From Terfezia claveryi (taxonomy: Eukaryota; Ascomycota; Pezizomycetes; Pezizales; Pezizaceae), in the NCBI GenBank assembly GCA_015179025.1, contig WHUX01000214.1, positions 1 through 64,000 of the forward strand: a DNA stretch of 64,000 nucleotides, written 5' to 3'. Below are positions 23,832 through 35,200 of this stretch, piece by piece. Position 1 is the first letter of the stretch. Each line of letters begins with the position of its first letter. The translations under genes and the position numbers were made by a program. The notes beneath the pieces are model-generated. The model was given only the letters and a program-made list of their open reading frames with translations. It made no database searches and was not told the DNA's origin.

Positions 23832-24640
23832 TCCATATCTAGGAGACCTTATTCCTCGGTTATATTATTAATGGTCAACAAGTCCAAATGGATCCCTCCA
23901 AGCTCGAAACTATATCCAAGTAGCCTATTCCTACTAAGAAGAAAGCGGTTCAAGCATTCCTAGGCTTTACTAATTACTACTGTCGATTTATTGCCAACTA
24001 TAGTGCAAAGACACACCCCTTAATCGACTTGACAAAGGATGTTCCTTTCAGTTGGGGACACGAACAACAGCAAGCCTTTGATGACCTCCGAGAATGATTA
24101 CTCACTGCTTCCATCCTCACACAATTTGATAGACAACTTGAGACAATCATAGAGACTAATGCTAGTAACCAAGCTATTGCTAGTATTCTCTCTCAATACT
24201 ATATTATCAATAGAGGAAAACAGCTTTACTCTGTTGAATACTATGTAAAAACCCTTTCCGTAGCTCAACGCAACTGGCCTATCCACAATAAAGAGTTGTT
24301 TGCAATCGTGGATTGCTTCCGGAAGTGGCGAGATTAGTTGGTTGGCATTCCAGTAAACATCTATACAAACTACCAAGGGTTACAATATTTCAATACCAAG
24401 CAGAAGCTAAACTCCTGTCAAGCTACCTAGTACCTTCACATGTTCGAGTTCATCTACAATATTTACTACAGACTTGGTTCAAAGATGGGTAAGCCTGATA
24501 GCCTGTCTAGACGTTCAGGGGTTGAGAAATCTGGCATGCATGCTAGATTTTTCGAAGATAGACAATTAATAGTACTAAGGGAAGAGGATAATGAGGAAGC
24601 TGAAGATGTTGAAGTGGAAGGAATAGATGCGGCCAGATGG
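23832..24640 (+). pseudogene. Gypsy-2a RT end and RNase H
   Basis: It resumes RT after Gypsy-3a, beginning TCCATATCTAGGAGACC as in copy 2b. The connection reads AFLGFTNYYCRFIANY near 23960. RNase H shows TIIETNASNQAIASILSQ near 24150, NKELFAIVDCFRKWRD near 24290 and SKMGKPDSLSRRSG near 24490. The start of an acidic linker (EEDNEEAEDVEVEG) follows. Stops include TGA near 24095 and TAG near 24336. Confidence 0.82.
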
Positions 24641-25700
24641 TAGAGGAAAGATGGAAAATAGGTGGTACCCTCCGAGTTTAAGTTGAAAGTGCTAAGGCAG
24701 CATTATAATAGTCAAGTGACAGGACATTGGGGAAGACATCGTACTCAAGAGCTAGTGTCAAGGAATTTTACATGGGACAAATGGCAGGAAGATATTGCGA
24801 ACTATATGGCAGGATATACTAAGTGTCAGAAAGCAAAGGCAGATAGGCATAGCAGGCAAACAAAGTTAGTACCAATGCCAACTAGGAAACGACTATTTGA
24901 GAAGATAGCTATGCACTTCGTTAGTGAGCTACTAGAGTCAGAAGGTTTTAATGCAATACTCATTATCATAGACCGGTTTACGAAAGTACAACACTATATT
25001 CCGGTAAAGAATACATGGACAGCATCTGATGTTGCTAATACCTATATTAATGAGATATAGAGACTCTATGGCATTCCTCATCACATTACCTCCAACTGTG
25101 GTCCACAATTCACCTCTAGATTCCTCAAGGAGCTTAACTAAAAGCTCAACATAACCCACCGTCTCTCTACCGCCAATCACCTTCAGACTGATGGACTTGC
25201 TGAATAAGCAGTCCAAACACTTAAGCAGTATCTCCACATCTACTGTCATAATAGACAAGCTCATTGGAAATGATGGCAACCCTTAGCCGAGTTTGCCTAT
25301 AATACTGCCACTCATTCTACTCATAAGTACTCCCCTTAATGAAGTCTGTATAGCTTCGACCCTCGCACTATTCACCTCTCAGATGACTACAAATTCTCCT
25401 CTCCCATTGCAGAAGAATGGCTAGACCAAATGACAACTATGAACAACCAAATTCATAATACCCTCAAGCAAATTAACTACAAAAGAAGTGCTATATACCT
25501 CGAAAAGGCACGCAGGTTTGCTATCAATGACTCGGTATTAGTTGACCGCTGGAACCTACAGTTATGAGCTAGGAACAACTGTTCTCTCACTAGCAAGTGG
25601 ATAGGGCCCTACAGGGTCATTGAAGCTGTTGTTTCACATGCATACAGGCTCAAAGTTCTACAAGGTACACGATAGCACAACATTGTTCATATCACCCTCC
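24641..25700 (+). pseudogene. Gypsy-2a integrase, catalytic residues lost
   Basis: Zinc domain: HYNSQVTGHWGRHRTQE and YMAGYTKCQKAK (24700-24840). In the core the first Asp motif reads AMHFVSELLES (AMDFVGELPES in 2b), so Asp is His. The second reads TSNCGPQFTS (TSDRGP in 2b), so Asp is Asn. The Glu region reads HLQTDGLAE followed by TAA. The GPY/F-like module follows with SKWIGPYRVIEA near 25590. The element could not integrate with this enzyme. The mutations are visible by comparison with the second copy. Confidence 0.85.
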
Positions 25701-25960
25701 CTAAGCTATTCAGACGTCAAGAAGAGCCACAAAATATAGACGAAGATGAACTAGATATCTTCAACATCAAATCCATTGTGGACTCTTATAAGAATAGGGG
25801 AGTAGTCAAGTATAGGGTACATTGGGAAGAATATACAGAGTTTGAAGACAATTGAGAGACCTTGGACAAGTTGAACAACTGTCCAGAGAAGCTCAAAGAG
25901 TATTGAGAAATGTTCCCTAATAAACCATGAGACAATAGAGATGTCTGAGGCTAGGACTCA
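25701..25960 (+). pseudogene. Gypsy-2a chromodomain
   Basis: Reads ELDIFNIKSIVDS, GVVKYRVHWEEYTEFEDN, then TGA for Trp and ETLDKLNNCPEKLKEY (25746-25905). Copy 2b keeps VKYWVRWEGYMEFEDTWETF. This is a chromodomain at the integrase C terminus. From 25961 to 26239 I see only non-coding DNA leading to the 3' LTR. Confidence 0.82.
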
Positions 25961-26239
25961 CGTCAAGTTATATAATGGATGAAGATATGGTACCTTTTAC
26001 CCTCTTACTTATCGCCTTTTCCCTGTAGGTTTTTTGGTGAGAGGTTTAGTTTTTAATAGCCATGGCATGCATGTATAGGCACACTGGTCTTATGGTATCC
26101 TTAAATAGGATAGAGGTATCTAGCTATAAGATTAGAGCCTAGCTATCATAGTTACCTAAGTTGTTACTAATACTTGTCTTCTCCAAGGTCGGAAGGACTT
26201 GTATTTAGCTAAGGACAGCTGCCTCAAAATGGGAAGTAA

Positions 26240-26851
26240 TGTTATAGCTTAGGTAAGAGACCTACCCTCCCCTGAGATAACCAATGCCCTACTAAGGCAC
26301 ACTGTCTTGGCTTGATCACTCATACAGATGTTATAGTGCATCTAAGGAATGATTTTAAAGAGATTGGGTAAAGGAAGTATGTGACCTCTAATAATATATC
26401 TTATATATGTACTCTCTTCAATATGTTTCCATTATATCCTTATATTTGTTATTTATATATTGTTATTAGTTGTACTAGAGTTCAGGTTCTGTATGTCACC
26501 CTGACTACAATATGTTGAAGTTCAAGCTACCTAATCAATGTATGTCAGACTGTAATGTTCCTAATTGAGAAGTGGTTTCTTATTTAGGTAATGACCTGAC
26601 ATCAATACTACTAAGCTGTTATAGGAAGTATCATCCAGATCTGATTATTCATTATCAGATCTAAGCTTCTATATAACCTACCACTTTTACATAGTTAATA
26701 CAATAATACCCAAGAGGTATTCTAAGTCTTATAAAGCTTTACTCTTATCGAGTCTGTATTGCACCCGAGTTATAGCTGCATTTATACTTTACTCCACCAC
26801 TATCTACCTATTTCTCCGAAGTATTTCTATAGTTACAGCTCACCAATAATA
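26240..26851 (+). repeat. Gypsy-2a 3' LTR
   Basis: 612 bp, begins TGTTATAGCTTAGG and ends at CACCAATAATA, against TGTTACGACTCAAG and TGTAACA in copy 2b. The region matching the predicted RNA start reads CCCAAGAGGTATTCTAAG near 26712. Gypsy-1b follows at once. Confidence 0.88.
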
Positions 26852-28490
26852 CCTGAGTCCTCCAGCAACCCAATTACAAAGTCCAAGGTCAGGTATTGCC
26901 AGAGCTAATCCAGGATCTCTAGGGGCTTCAGGGTACTATAAGGAGCATGGTAGGTGAGTCTCGCCTGCTGCCAGATATGGCAATTCCATATGTACTGTTC
27001 TACCTTCCCCCACTAGTCAATCTATATATATTGTGTAGAAAGTAGTTCTAATGTCTTGGCTACTCTAGGATGGCCAGTAGCTAAAGTATTATGATGTTTT
27101 CTAATTAGGCAGAGGCACAACTCCCCTTCCAGTATATACAGCTGGTCCAGGTAGTACAGAAGGCTATCCTGAATAGTACACTCAGCCAGGGAGATCTTAA
27201 CATAGTGACGCTAGCCAGAATCTACTACTGAAATAATCTCTTTAGCCAGGGGGTCATTCTCATATACCTTTTTCACCTGTTGTCGGAGATCACTTCCTAT
27301 ATCTGCATTAGCTTCGACATCCCTGATATTAGTCTCGGCCAGAATATTAGCACCTAAGTCAAGATTTTTTGGCTTTAGTACCACTTAGTTCTAGTACTTT
27401 AGCCTTTCATCCCCCCCTTTAGGAAGATCTCCTGATCTTCTAATCAATGCATCTGACTTACTCCCAGCCTTTCCAGGCCAATACCTGATCTTGAAGTTAA
27501 AACGAGACAAGAATTCTAACTATCTAGCCTATCGGTAGTTCAACAACTTAGTAGTTGTAAAGTATTCTAGATTTTTGTAGTCAGAGAGGAGCTCTATAAT
27601 TCCATTTGCTGATTCCAGGTAAGGTCTCCATTCCTTGAATGCTCATACAATATCTATTACCTCCTTATTATAGATCTCATAATTACATACTACTAGGGAA
27701 TACTTTTTAGAGAAATATGCTACTGGGTGGAGAATACTATTGACATACTAGGACAGAATCCCAGCAGAGACATAGTTAGAGGTGTCTGTTTCTATGATAT
27801 ATTCACTGTTAGGATCGAAGTAGGCTAGGATCTGGGCTGAGTAGAAAGCTTCCTTAAGCTTCTTAAAGGCCAACTGGACTTCTGGACTCCACTGAAAGCG
27901 CTGGCCTCTTTCCGTACTCTTGGTCTTGGTTAATGCTGTCAGTAGTGCCACGATTTTCGAATATCCCAGAATGAACCAGTGATAGAAGTTGGCGAATCTC
28001 AGAAAGACCTATACATCCTTAAGGTTGGCTAGAGTTTCCTACTTCTAGATTGTAGCAACCTTTGCAGGGTTCATCTGGATGCCCTCCATAGTGATAATCA
28101 GCCTCAGATACCTGACCTTTTGCCTATTGAAATCGCACTTTTCTGGCTTTAGATATAGTCTAGCTTCCTCCAGTTTCTCTAGCACTTGTTGGATGTGGAT
28201 CTTGTGTTCTGCCAGGGAATCCAAGTAAATGAGGATATTGTCAAAGTAAGCTGTACAGAATATATCCAAGAAGTCCTACAGGGTGTTATTGATAAAGTGC
28301 TGGAAAGAGGCCAGTACATTGGTTAGGCTAAAAGGAATTACATTATACTCAAAATGGCTATATCATGTCTGGAAGACTATTTTCTATTCCTCTCCCTCAG
28401 CAATCTGTACTAGGTTGTATACCTCTCTCAAATCCAATTTGGTGAACCATTTTGCTTTAGAAAGCCTAGCTAATATCAGCAAGAAAAATG
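26852..28490 (-). pseudogene. Gypsy-1b fragment: RT, RNase H, start of integrase
   Basis: Minus-strand Gypsy-1 DNA reading from 28490 down to 26852. RT: NHFALESL-region start near 28450, then FTKLDLREVYNLVQIAEGE, and the catalytic box reads YFDNILIYLD at about 28230-28250 (Asn where a second Asp is usual). RNase H has YIIETDTSNYVSAGILS near 27760 and then [14 protein letters not shown] residues. The linker is followed by the integrase zinc region and the start of the core, ending where Gypsy-2a's 3' LTR begins. It contains many stops. The upstream gag and the downstream half are missing. Confidence 0.85.
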
Positions 28491-28776
28491 TAGCGTCTGG
28501 AAGCGAGAGCTTATATGTATATTCCCTGTGCATCTTGTACGTTTAGACGCTGGCTGTATTGTAACACAATTAGGACACCTAGCTAAGTTTCAATACAATC
28601 AGGACGCCCAGCTGAGTTGCAATACAATCTGGATGCCCAGCTGAGTTGTAATACAATCTGGATACTACTGAGGCAACTAAAGCTGTCTGGACACTAGTTG
28701 CCTTATTTCAATCTCTAGATATTAGAGTTCCTTCCCTTGGTATTATCATATTATTAACAATATAGTTACAATATAC
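28491..28776. repeat. 29-bp tandem repeat and spacer
   Basis: No gene is seen. At about 28555-28680 there are four imperfect units of about 29 bp with CAATACAATCTGGATGCCCA as core, the first and last degenerate. About 95 bp of plain AT-rich DNA separate them from LTIR-b. The array lies exactly where Gypsy-1b RT loses homology. Confidence 0.7.
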
Positions 28777-29615
28777 CCACTTGTATGTAGGATACTTTAA
28801 TACCAGCTAGGTGCGTAGCCACTAATACAGCTATTGAATATGCATGCAGTGGAAATATCTATTGTATTCACTAATAATTATATACCCAAAAGTATTGAGT
28901 AATAGATATATATATTGAACATGCACTTGCTGCTTCAATTGCTCTAACACTCACTCTAACACGCACTCTAATACTCGCCCTAATACTCACTCCAATACTT
29001 GCTCTAATACTTGCCCTAATACTCACTCCAATACTCACTCTCATACTCGCTCTATTACTTGCTCTAATACTTACCATAATGTGCTAGGATATAGAATGAA
29101 GGGAAAATACACAGGGAAGGGAGGTATATATACAGGAAAACCATAGTTGCGAAGGCCGACTGCTAAGGCTGACAATTTAGACTTTCCGAAGACAATGAGA
29201 TAAAGGATAACTAGAGAAGTGGGAAGACAGTAACCAATGGCACTCAGCCTCTTTTTATTTACGGGTGCTGTACTATTCAATGCCTGGCCTGGTAATAGTC
29301 ATATTAGGAAATCATTATCGTGGTATTGAGATATGTACAGAGTTCATGCTTTATAATAGGTTTCGTAGGAATTCATACATTCGCGAGCATATATATATAT
29401 ATATACGTGAAACTCATGCTATTGGAGACTTATATATATATGTGTGAGAAACTCTTGCTTTTGGAAACATATATATATATATGCAAGAAATTAATATATT
29501 TTCGAGCTTATATATATATATGTGAGAAATCCATGCATTCCTAGGCTTATATATATATGTCTCCAAAAGTACGAGTTTCTTGCAGATATAAATATATGTT
29601 CTAGTTCGTTCTGGG
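28777..29615. repeat. Left inverted arm of LTIR-b
   Basis: It pairs in reverse with 37056-38042. Shared blocks include ATTGAATATGCAT (28836 and 37984 region), the CACTCTAATACTCGC array (28930-29070 against 37815-37900), CTAAGGCTGACAAT near 29173, and the AT-rich minisatellite (29385-29610 against 37105-37510). Confidence 0.85.
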
Positions 29616-30109
29616 ATTCCAGGCCATTCCAGGATTGCCCGGGCCATACCGGTATGGCCCCCCATACCGGTATGGACCGGGCCATTGCGAGATTGCGAGA
29701 TTACCCAGGCCATTCCAGGATGGCATAAATATTCATATCTTCTTATATTTCCTTATGCATACCCAACTTATTTGGCCTAACCAATGTAAATCATTTGATG
29801 CCATATTCCTAGATTCATGTCTACCTTAACCTCTACCCTCTACACAGTCACTATCCCATTCCAAACTCCAACGCAAATGGTCTCCCAGCATATCCGCGCC
29901 CGTGCTACCACACTTGTTCTTATAGTTCACCTGTATTATATGTATTTTGAAATAATCCATTTTATTCTTACGATTATCTAATGAGGCTATCTAACACGCT
30001 GCACCCCAAAACCTCCATCTGTACCAGCCTTCACATCCGCGTCCCTAGAATCCTAGATTCACCGTCCATATGAGTCTGCAATTCACTATCTATATTAACC
30101 TAGATATCC
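29616..30109. other. LTIR-b core, left part with paired palindromes
   Basis: No gene is seen. Two copies of the perfect palindrome CCATACCGGTATGG lie at 29644-29657 and 29662-29675. About 400 bp homologous to LTIR-a 3780-4154 follow. Confidence 0.65.
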
Positions 30110-30870
30110 GCTAGAATTGAGTAAGCAACTCAGCCTAGAATTGAGCGAGGAAATCAGCCTAGAATTGAGCGAGGAAATCAGTAGAGAATTGAGCAAGGAT
30201 ATTACCAAATCGAGAGAGGAAATCAGCCTACAATAGAGCGAGCAAATCAGCATACAATCGAGCGAGCAAATCAGCCTAGAATCGAGCAAGCAAATCAGTG
30301 AGAAAATGAGAGAGCAAACCAGCATAGAATCAAGCAAGCAAATCAGCCTAGAATTGAGAAAGGAAATCAGCAGAGAATTGAGCAAGGAAATTACCACTGG
30401 CATAGAATCGAGCGAGGAAATCAGCCTAGAATCGAGCGAGCAAATCAGCATATAATCTAGCAAGCAAATCAGCATATAATCGAGCGAGGAAATCAGGCTA
30501 GAATCGAGCAAGCAAATCAGCAAATAATCGAGCGAGCAAATCAGTATATAATCGAGCGAGCAAATCAGCATATAATCGAGTGAGCAAATCAGCATAAAAT
30601 CGAGCGAGCAAATCAGCATATAATCGAGCGAGGAAATCAGCCTAGAATTGAGCACGCAAATCAGCATATAATCGAGCGAGCAAATCAGCATATAATCGAG
30701 CGAGCAAATCAGCATATAATTGAGCGAGCAAATCAGCCTAGAATCAAGCAAGCAAATCAGCATACAATTGAGCGAGCAAATCAGCCTAGAATTGAGCAAG
30801 CAAATCAGCGAGAAAATGAGCGAGCAAATGAGCGAAAAAATGAGTGAGCAAACCAGGTAGAATTGAGCGA
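30110..30870. repeat. 24-bp minisatellite in LTIR-b
   Basis: About 30 units, consensus near AATCGAGCGAGCAAATCAGC plus ATAT or CTAG. It keeps a 259-codon frame open on the minus strand (30095-30874) made of LICSLDYM-type octapeptides. The same array is shorter in LTIR-a. I judge the open frame to be a by-product of a period divisible by three. Confidence 0.88.
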
Positions 30871-31623
30871 GCAAAATTATTTGAAAGGAATGAACAGAAG
30901 AAAAGCTCTAAGTCCCAGCTGGGCACACCTTGGAAATAGGGACTTGCCGTGTCTTGCCGCCAGCTATTGGATCGACTGGCGCTGTCTTAAAACCAGATTA
31001 TATATCTTACCTACAATCATCCCACCACGTCGGTTGGAGCTCCTCCTACAATTGGCAAAACCTAGCACAAAGGAGGAAATACCCATATATAGGAAATAAA
31101 TGAGAAGACAAACATATAGAAATGATGGCTTTTCAGCCTCTATATATACATACAATTCATGCTTCCGCTGGCTCTAGATAATGGTGTTTTGCATGCTTCC
31201 GCTGGTGGTAAGAGTGTAATATTGTAAAGACTAGTAAGAGTGTAATTAAGCAAAGCAATGGTTAAAACACTTGTATTTGTTGCAAAGAAGTTATGGTATC
31301 GTGATATTTAAAGGCTACTATTACACATACTACAACCTCTTGTTCTTTGACCTAATGTTTCTCTACATAATAACCTTCATTTCGGGTATACCTCTACTGA
31401 GTATTTTCTTCTATAGGTCACTTATATTATCTCCGATATTCTTTGACCAAATGTTGCTACAAAATTACCTTCATATCGGATATGTCCCTATTTAGTACTT
31501 TTAATGTCTCTGTGGTCACTGTAGTGTTGTGGTAAATCCTTGTTGCTATCCGTGACATTGAACAATTTAATCCCGTAACGGCCTGGTCTGTTGCGATATC
31601 CAGCCATACCGTAACGGCCTAGT
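30871..31623. other. LTIR-b core, right part
   Basis: No gene is seen. About 30880-31340 has no match in LTIR-a; it includes two copies of CATGCTTCCGCTGG (31160, 31191). From about 31365 to 31623 it matches LTIR-a 4795-5080. Copia-b is inserted at 31624. Confidence 0.6.
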
Positions 31624-32145
31624 TGTTGTGGCATACATTCTGTGCCCTTCCTATGTCGTTATTACTTTCTATTTCGGCATCTATATTAACTTATATCATT
31701 ATATGTTTCTCTATTACGATATCCTTTCTATTATTATCTATCTAGTTTCTATTACGAGTACTATATCATGTTTCACCTGCAGCTTACTCTGCATAGTTAC
31801 TGTACGGTTATACTCACATGTTTATATATCCATGCTCGTTATTTCCCACACTGTCTTACTTGAATATTACATACATACAACCTTTCTACTTATGGATTTC
31901 TCTACGTTTATTCCTCTTCAAGTTAGGTTGTCATATGGTTCATTTCCTCTCTATATTCATGTACTTAAGACCTGTGTCCACCCACTCTCTAGATAGTTTA
32001 ATCAATCACGTATGCTGAATTCCCACTGCACTCGTCCTCAATATCTTCCTCGCACTCCTGTGACTCTAGCTTGCTCAGTAAATTCTCCGCTGGTCACTAC
32101 GCTACTTTTACGCTGTACCGTTACTATAATCTATCCACTTTAATA
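31624..32145 (+). repeat. Copia-b 5' LTR
   Basis: 522 bp, TGTTGTGGCATAC to CCACTTTAATA. It holds promoter and polyadenylation functions in this class; I could not place the start site. Confidence 0.95.
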
Positions 32146-32248
32146 GGTTATGAGCCCGGAGCTCTAACCTCTCTATTACTATAATCGAGTCTATACCTCT
32201 ACTCCTTTATATATCGTAGATTTCCATCTCGCACAATCATCCTACAAC

Positions 32249-35200
32249 ATGTCTGACACTGCTGGTGCAAGCGGCTCCTCCTCCGGTGCTGCCTCTTCCC
32301 TCTCTCCCTTCTCCTTCAAGCTTGATAATATCAAGCGGTTATCAGATGATGGTTCCGGATATCATGCCTGGTCTAAACAAGTTGAATTAATCATTGATTC
32401 TTATGACTATGAAGATCTATTTGATGAATCCACTACTGTCCCCACTGATGCCGCACTGCTTAAGTTGTGGAACAAGAGAAATGCCAGAGCAAAAATTCTC
32501 CTCATATCTGTTGTTGATATCTCACTCACAGGACTTATTGCCGAACAAACTATAGCACGACAAGCTTGGGTACGCTTACAGGAACGATTCGATCGACGAA
32601 ACGATACTACTCTCTGGGATGCTATATCCAAAACATTTGCTATTTCTATGCCTCCAGGGGAATCTATGACAACACATGTCAACAGCTATGATACTCAAAT
32701 TCGCCGGCTCATTGACAGGCTCAAAGAGACCGAAGCTGCCTCCCCTTACCAGCATCTAGCACGCTATCTTGAGAATGACAATATCAAGGCTCACCACCTC
32801 CTGATGACACTCCCTGACACTTACGAGAATATTGTTGACAATCTCCAATCAAAGACAGGACTAACATACCTCGATGTTCGAACTCGTCTTCTGGAACTCT
32901 CCTCCTCCTCTCTCGAAATTGTCTCTAAGAATAAAGCTCTCTTCAATAAAAGAGAGAACAACAATACCTCCAACAAGCCGAACAAAAAGCCTAATCCTCC
33001 ACGTCAAGGCAAAACGGCTCCACTCTCGGGAAACAATTGCAGTTGGTGCCATTCCAAAGGCAAGCCTTACCAAGGTCATACGTTCAAGACCTGTCAAGAA
33101 CTCAAGAAGCACAATACCAATCGTTCGAATGCCCAAAACCCTTCTCCTTCTGGTAAGGAGATTGTCCTACACCGAGCAGCTGCTGCTCAACAACTCTTCG
33201 ATGATGACAATGGCGTAGCCATGGTTGTCAAAGCCACCTCCTCCGCTCTCCAAAACTCTCCCTCTTCCTCCCATTCTGGTGTATCCGCTAACTACACTAC
33301 ATATGAGGTATGGATTCTTGACACAGGTGCTTCATACCATATCACTGCTGACTTCTCTCATCTTCTCGATCTAGTCCGTTGCCATTTAGGCCTCACGGTT
33401 GGTGGTGGAAGAGTGATGTGGGCCACACATCAAGGGAATGTTTCTTTAGATATTGAAGTTGCTGGAAGTGTGATTCATGTTAGCCTCTCTGATGTTTTGT
33501 ATGTGCCGGATTGGAATGAGGTCTGTTTAATTTCTTGGAGGAAAATCGATGAGCTGGGACGTTTTCGTTTATTGGGTGAAGATGGTATTTTACAGATACA
33601 GAGAAAAATTGATGATTCGGTTGTTATTTCTGCTTCACTTGATCACGGATCCTACCAAGTATATCCTATTGTTCGTCATGGAAAGATTTACATGGCTGCC
33701 ACAGACTATTGGCATCGTGCCCTTGGTCACTCTTCAACACGGTTCTGGTCAAACGCCAGTGAAATCTACGAAGATGGCAACCTCCTTCCCAAACGTCCAA
33801 CCTCCCACTTCTGTGATACATATGCCAAATACAACTCCAAGCAGTCAGTGCCTACATCCGTCGACAAACCAAAAGGAACAAAACCCTTTGATCTCGTCCA
33901 TTCTGATCTCATGGGTCCCTTCAAGGTTGAATCTCTTGGGAAACGCACGTATCTACTAACCTTTATTGAAGATACAACTCGCTACTCTGAAGTGAACTTC
34001 CTCTATAAAAAGAGTGATGCTGCTCGCTTTATCAAAGCATATTGTGAAAAGGTTAATACAACAACTGAACGATATCCTCGCTCGTTCAGAACTGACCAAG
34101 GAGGTGAGTATGTCAACAAGGAATTGGAAGCTTTTTTCGAAGAACGAGGAATAAAGCACCAGACTACCGCCGCCTATTCCCATCAATCTAATGGCGTTGC
34201 AGAACGCTATAACCAAACTTTAACTAGTATGGTTCGACCTTCTCTCGACAATGCACCCCCTTACCTCTGGGCTGAAGCCTTTAACTGGGCTGCCTATATC
34301 AAAAACAGACTGCCTCACTCTGCACTAAATGGAAAAACCCCATTCGAGGCACTCTTCAACATCAAACCAACTCTCTCACACCTTCGTCCTTTCTACTCCA
34401 AGTGCTATGTTCACATTCCTGAAGAAAAACGACCTGCTGGCTCAAAGCTTGAAGCCAGAGCACTTGAAGGACATCTTGTTGATTATACGGAATCAGGTCA
34501 TATGTTTCGTATCTATATCCCATCTCAACGAAAGGTAGATACCTATCGTCAAGTTAAGTTTGAACCGTCATCATCTTATACCTCTGTCGATGTACACTTT
34601 CCTCCTCTACCTCCGATTACAGCTGAAACTCCATCAACACCACCTGTACCGCTCCGACCTTCTACTCCAACACCTACCACTACCACTCCTGACACCACTA
34701 CAACTCCGTCTATACCTCTCCCTCCTCCTCCATCAAATCTACAAGAGTACGAACAGCACTCTGATGAGGATTCTGAGTTAGAGAAAGCTATCGATCCTCC
34801 TATTGCTGGTCCCTCAACTCCCCCTCGATGCACAAGAGCCTCTACACCTGCTGCACCTAAGTCAAGTCGCTCAAAAGAGTTTGCCGAACCTCCAGAAACT
34901 CCTAAGCTGGACTACAAGTCATATCCTCAACGAACTCGGAAACAACCCGATCGTTATACTGACTCTGGCTGGGCTAGACTTGTGGCAGAACCTAATAGCT
35001 ATAAAGAAGCTATGGCCTCCCTTGATGCTGATGCATGGCAACGAGCTATGCTTGAGGAACACCAGTCAATAATCGATGCTCAGACATGGACGGTCCATGA
35101 TATGTCAGAGTTACCCTCAGGTCGACAACCTGTTGGTTCTAGGTGGGTATTTAAGGTAAAGCACAATGCAGATGGATCTGTTGAACGTCACAAAGCAAGA

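Larger units (their letters stand above)
6346..26851 (+). mobile_element. Gypsy-2a, chromodomain Ty3/gypsy element, split by two insertions
   Basis: Parts in order: 3' end of a 5' LTR (6346-6500), gag start (6565-6796), Copia-a (6797-12190), rest of gag (12191-13740), protease (13769-14146), first part of RT (14447-14905), Gypsy-3a (14906-23831), rest of RT, RNase H, integrase and chromodomain (23832-25920), 3' LTR (26240-26851). Copy 2b on the minus strand gives the order and the sequence across both breaks, which lets the insertions be placed to the base. The 5' LTR lacks about 460 bp. The 3' LTR is followed directly by Gypsy-1b DNA, so it was inserted in Gypsy-1b or joined to it later. Confidence 0.9.

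Noticed and set aside
30095..30874. A 259-codon open frame on the minus strand
   Set aside because: It is built wholly from the 24-bp minisatellite; the period divisible by three keeps it open, and it has no other content.
32407..33136. Antisense open frames of 60-115 codons inside the Copia and Gypsy genes
   Set aside because: They overlap strongly supported coding frames and have no motifs; they are shadows.
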